Assembly: GCA_031263835.1 (NCBI GenBank)
Contig: JAISEZ010000274.1
Coordinates: 1-5,451 of the forward strand
DNA from: Tannerella sp.
GTDB taxonomy: Bacteria > Bacteroidota > Bacteroidia > Bacteroidales > Tannerellaceae
Direction: 5' to 3'
DNA length: 5,451 nucleotides
A model generated the notes under the pieces. The model made no database searches. It was not told the DNA's origin and saw nothing but the letters and a program-made list of their open reading frames with translations. A program made the position numbers and the translations under genes. Shown here in pieces: positions 4,704 through 5,451 of this stretch (positions are counted from its first letter, which is position 1; the number at the start of each line of letters is the position of its first letter).

Positions 4704-5444
4704 ATGGCAGATGCTACGATTATTACCGGCCAGTATGTACGGATAGACCAGACGCCGGCCAGCGCCGGCGAACGCCTGCTGGCGCGGCTGGTGGACATGG
4801 TCGTGATTGCCGTGTACGAAGCCGCCCTCGTCACGGTCTTCATCTACACTTACGAACATGTTCCCTACGCACTCCGCTCCTCAGGCCTGGAGATAGCGGC
4901 CGTGTTCCTCCTTCTGGTTCCCTCGCTGTTCTACTCCCTGCTGTGGGAGCTGTTCAACCGTGGACAGTCGCCCGGGAAAAGGCTGCTCGGCCTGCGCGTG
5001 GTGATGAAGGACGGTTCCGCGCCGACGCTGGGCGCCTATCTGCTGCGCTGGCTCTTTCTGCTGATAGACGTTTACCTGTTCCAGTGTCTCGGTCTGCTGT
5101 CCATCCTGCTGACCGAAAACCGTCAGCGGGTGGGCGACCTGGCCGCCGGCACGCTGGTGATAAAGGAGAAGAACTATCGCCGCATCAACGTCACGCTGGA
5201 CGAATTTGCCCATCTGGGCGCCGGCTACCGGCCGGTCTTTCCGCAGGCCGAAAACCTGTCGCTGGAGCAGGCCAACCTGATTGGCCAGGCGCTGTACCGC
5301 TACGACGCGGAGCGTCCGCAACGCATCCGCGAACTGGGCGCCAAAGTGCGCCAGTTCCTGAAAATCAACCCGCCTCTCAACGACGAAGCCCTGCTCCAAA
5401 CCCTTACCCGGGACTACCAGTACTACGCTCTCGAAGAAATCTGA
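4704..5444 (+). CDS. RDD family membrane protein
   Basis: This 246-residue protein carries an RDD domain. ERLLARLVDMVVIAVYEA (residues 23-40) holds the signature Arg28 and Asp31 at the start of helix 1. Helix 2 lies at about 62-82, and the loop motif RGQSPGKRLLGLRVV (86-100) follows. Helix 3 covers about 110-136, and QRVGDLAAGTLVI (141-153) closes the domain. A soluble C-terminal stretch of about 95 residues (PVFPQAENLSLEQANLIGQAL, then RELGAKVRQFLKINPPLND) follows; a similar tail is familiar from Bacteroidota homologues. RDD proteins are small membrane proteins, some linked to ion transport and others to unknown complexes; no substrate can be assigned here. The ATG at 4704 is the first after a good promoter and precedes the RDD motif by 27 residues. 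It is transcribed away from the SpoIIM-like gene and shares its regulatory region. The stop is TGA, followed by AGATTAG at the window end. Confidence 0.9.
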   Translation: MADATIITGQYVRIDQTPASAGERLLARLVDMVVIAVYEAALVTVFIYTYEHVPYALRSSGLEIAAVFLLLVPSLFYSLLWELFNRGQSPGKRLLGLRVVMKDGSAPTLGAYLLRWLFLLIDVYLFQCLGLLSILLTENRQRVGDLAAGTLVIKEKNYRRINVTLDEFAHLGAGYRPVFPQAENLSLEQANLIGQALYRYDAERPQRIRELGAKVRQFLKINPPLNDEALLQTLTRDYQYYALEEI

Positions 5445-5451
5445 AGATTAG

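Overview
The window most likely comes from a GC-rich member of the Bacteroidales (phylum Bacteroidota). Three things point there: the promoter boxes match the Bacteroides consensus TAnnTTTG (TACCTTTG, TATATTTG, TATTTTTG); most starts lack a Shine-Dalgarno and follow A-rich leaders; and the proteins resemble families that sit together in Bacteroidales (RDD, SpoIIM-like, a six-helix membrane protein, DUF4129, DUF4350). No genus is proposed.

Layout: a divergent promoter region at about 4609-4703 separates an RDD-family membrane protein on the + strand (4704-5444) from a leftward cluster on the - strand. In transcription order the cluster is: SpoIIM-like membrane protein (4608-3643); a 348-bp intergenic stretch packed with repeats; an uncharacterised polytopic membrane protein (3294-2353); a DUF4129 protein (2350-1715, GTG start, 2 bp after the previous stop); and a DUF4350 protein (1731-223, GTG start, 17-bp overlap with DUF4129). 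A long imperfect hairpin of 7-bp repeats follows. The first 17 codons of another leftward gene, with its own TACCTTTG box, run off the left edge.

How the genes may work together: all five complete genes encode membrane proteins. In related bacteria DUF4129, DUF4350, SpoIIM and RDD proteins are commonly found near a MoxR-type AAA+ ATPase and a DUF58 protein. That assembly is thought to act in envelope protein maturation or stress, but it is poorly defined. Neither the ATPase nor the DUF58 gene is in this window, and the few visible residues of the next gene do not look like a MoxR start.

The most unusual parts are non-coding or low-complexity. They are period-7 arrays (TTAGTGA/TGAGTGA) that run into the 3' ends of two genes, a 192-bp composite element with perfect 25-bp inverted ends, a perfect 14-bp palindrome in the probable spoIIM leader, and a duplicated acidic insert inside the DUF4350 protein. 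No RNA genes, CRISPR array, transposase or phage gene is seen.
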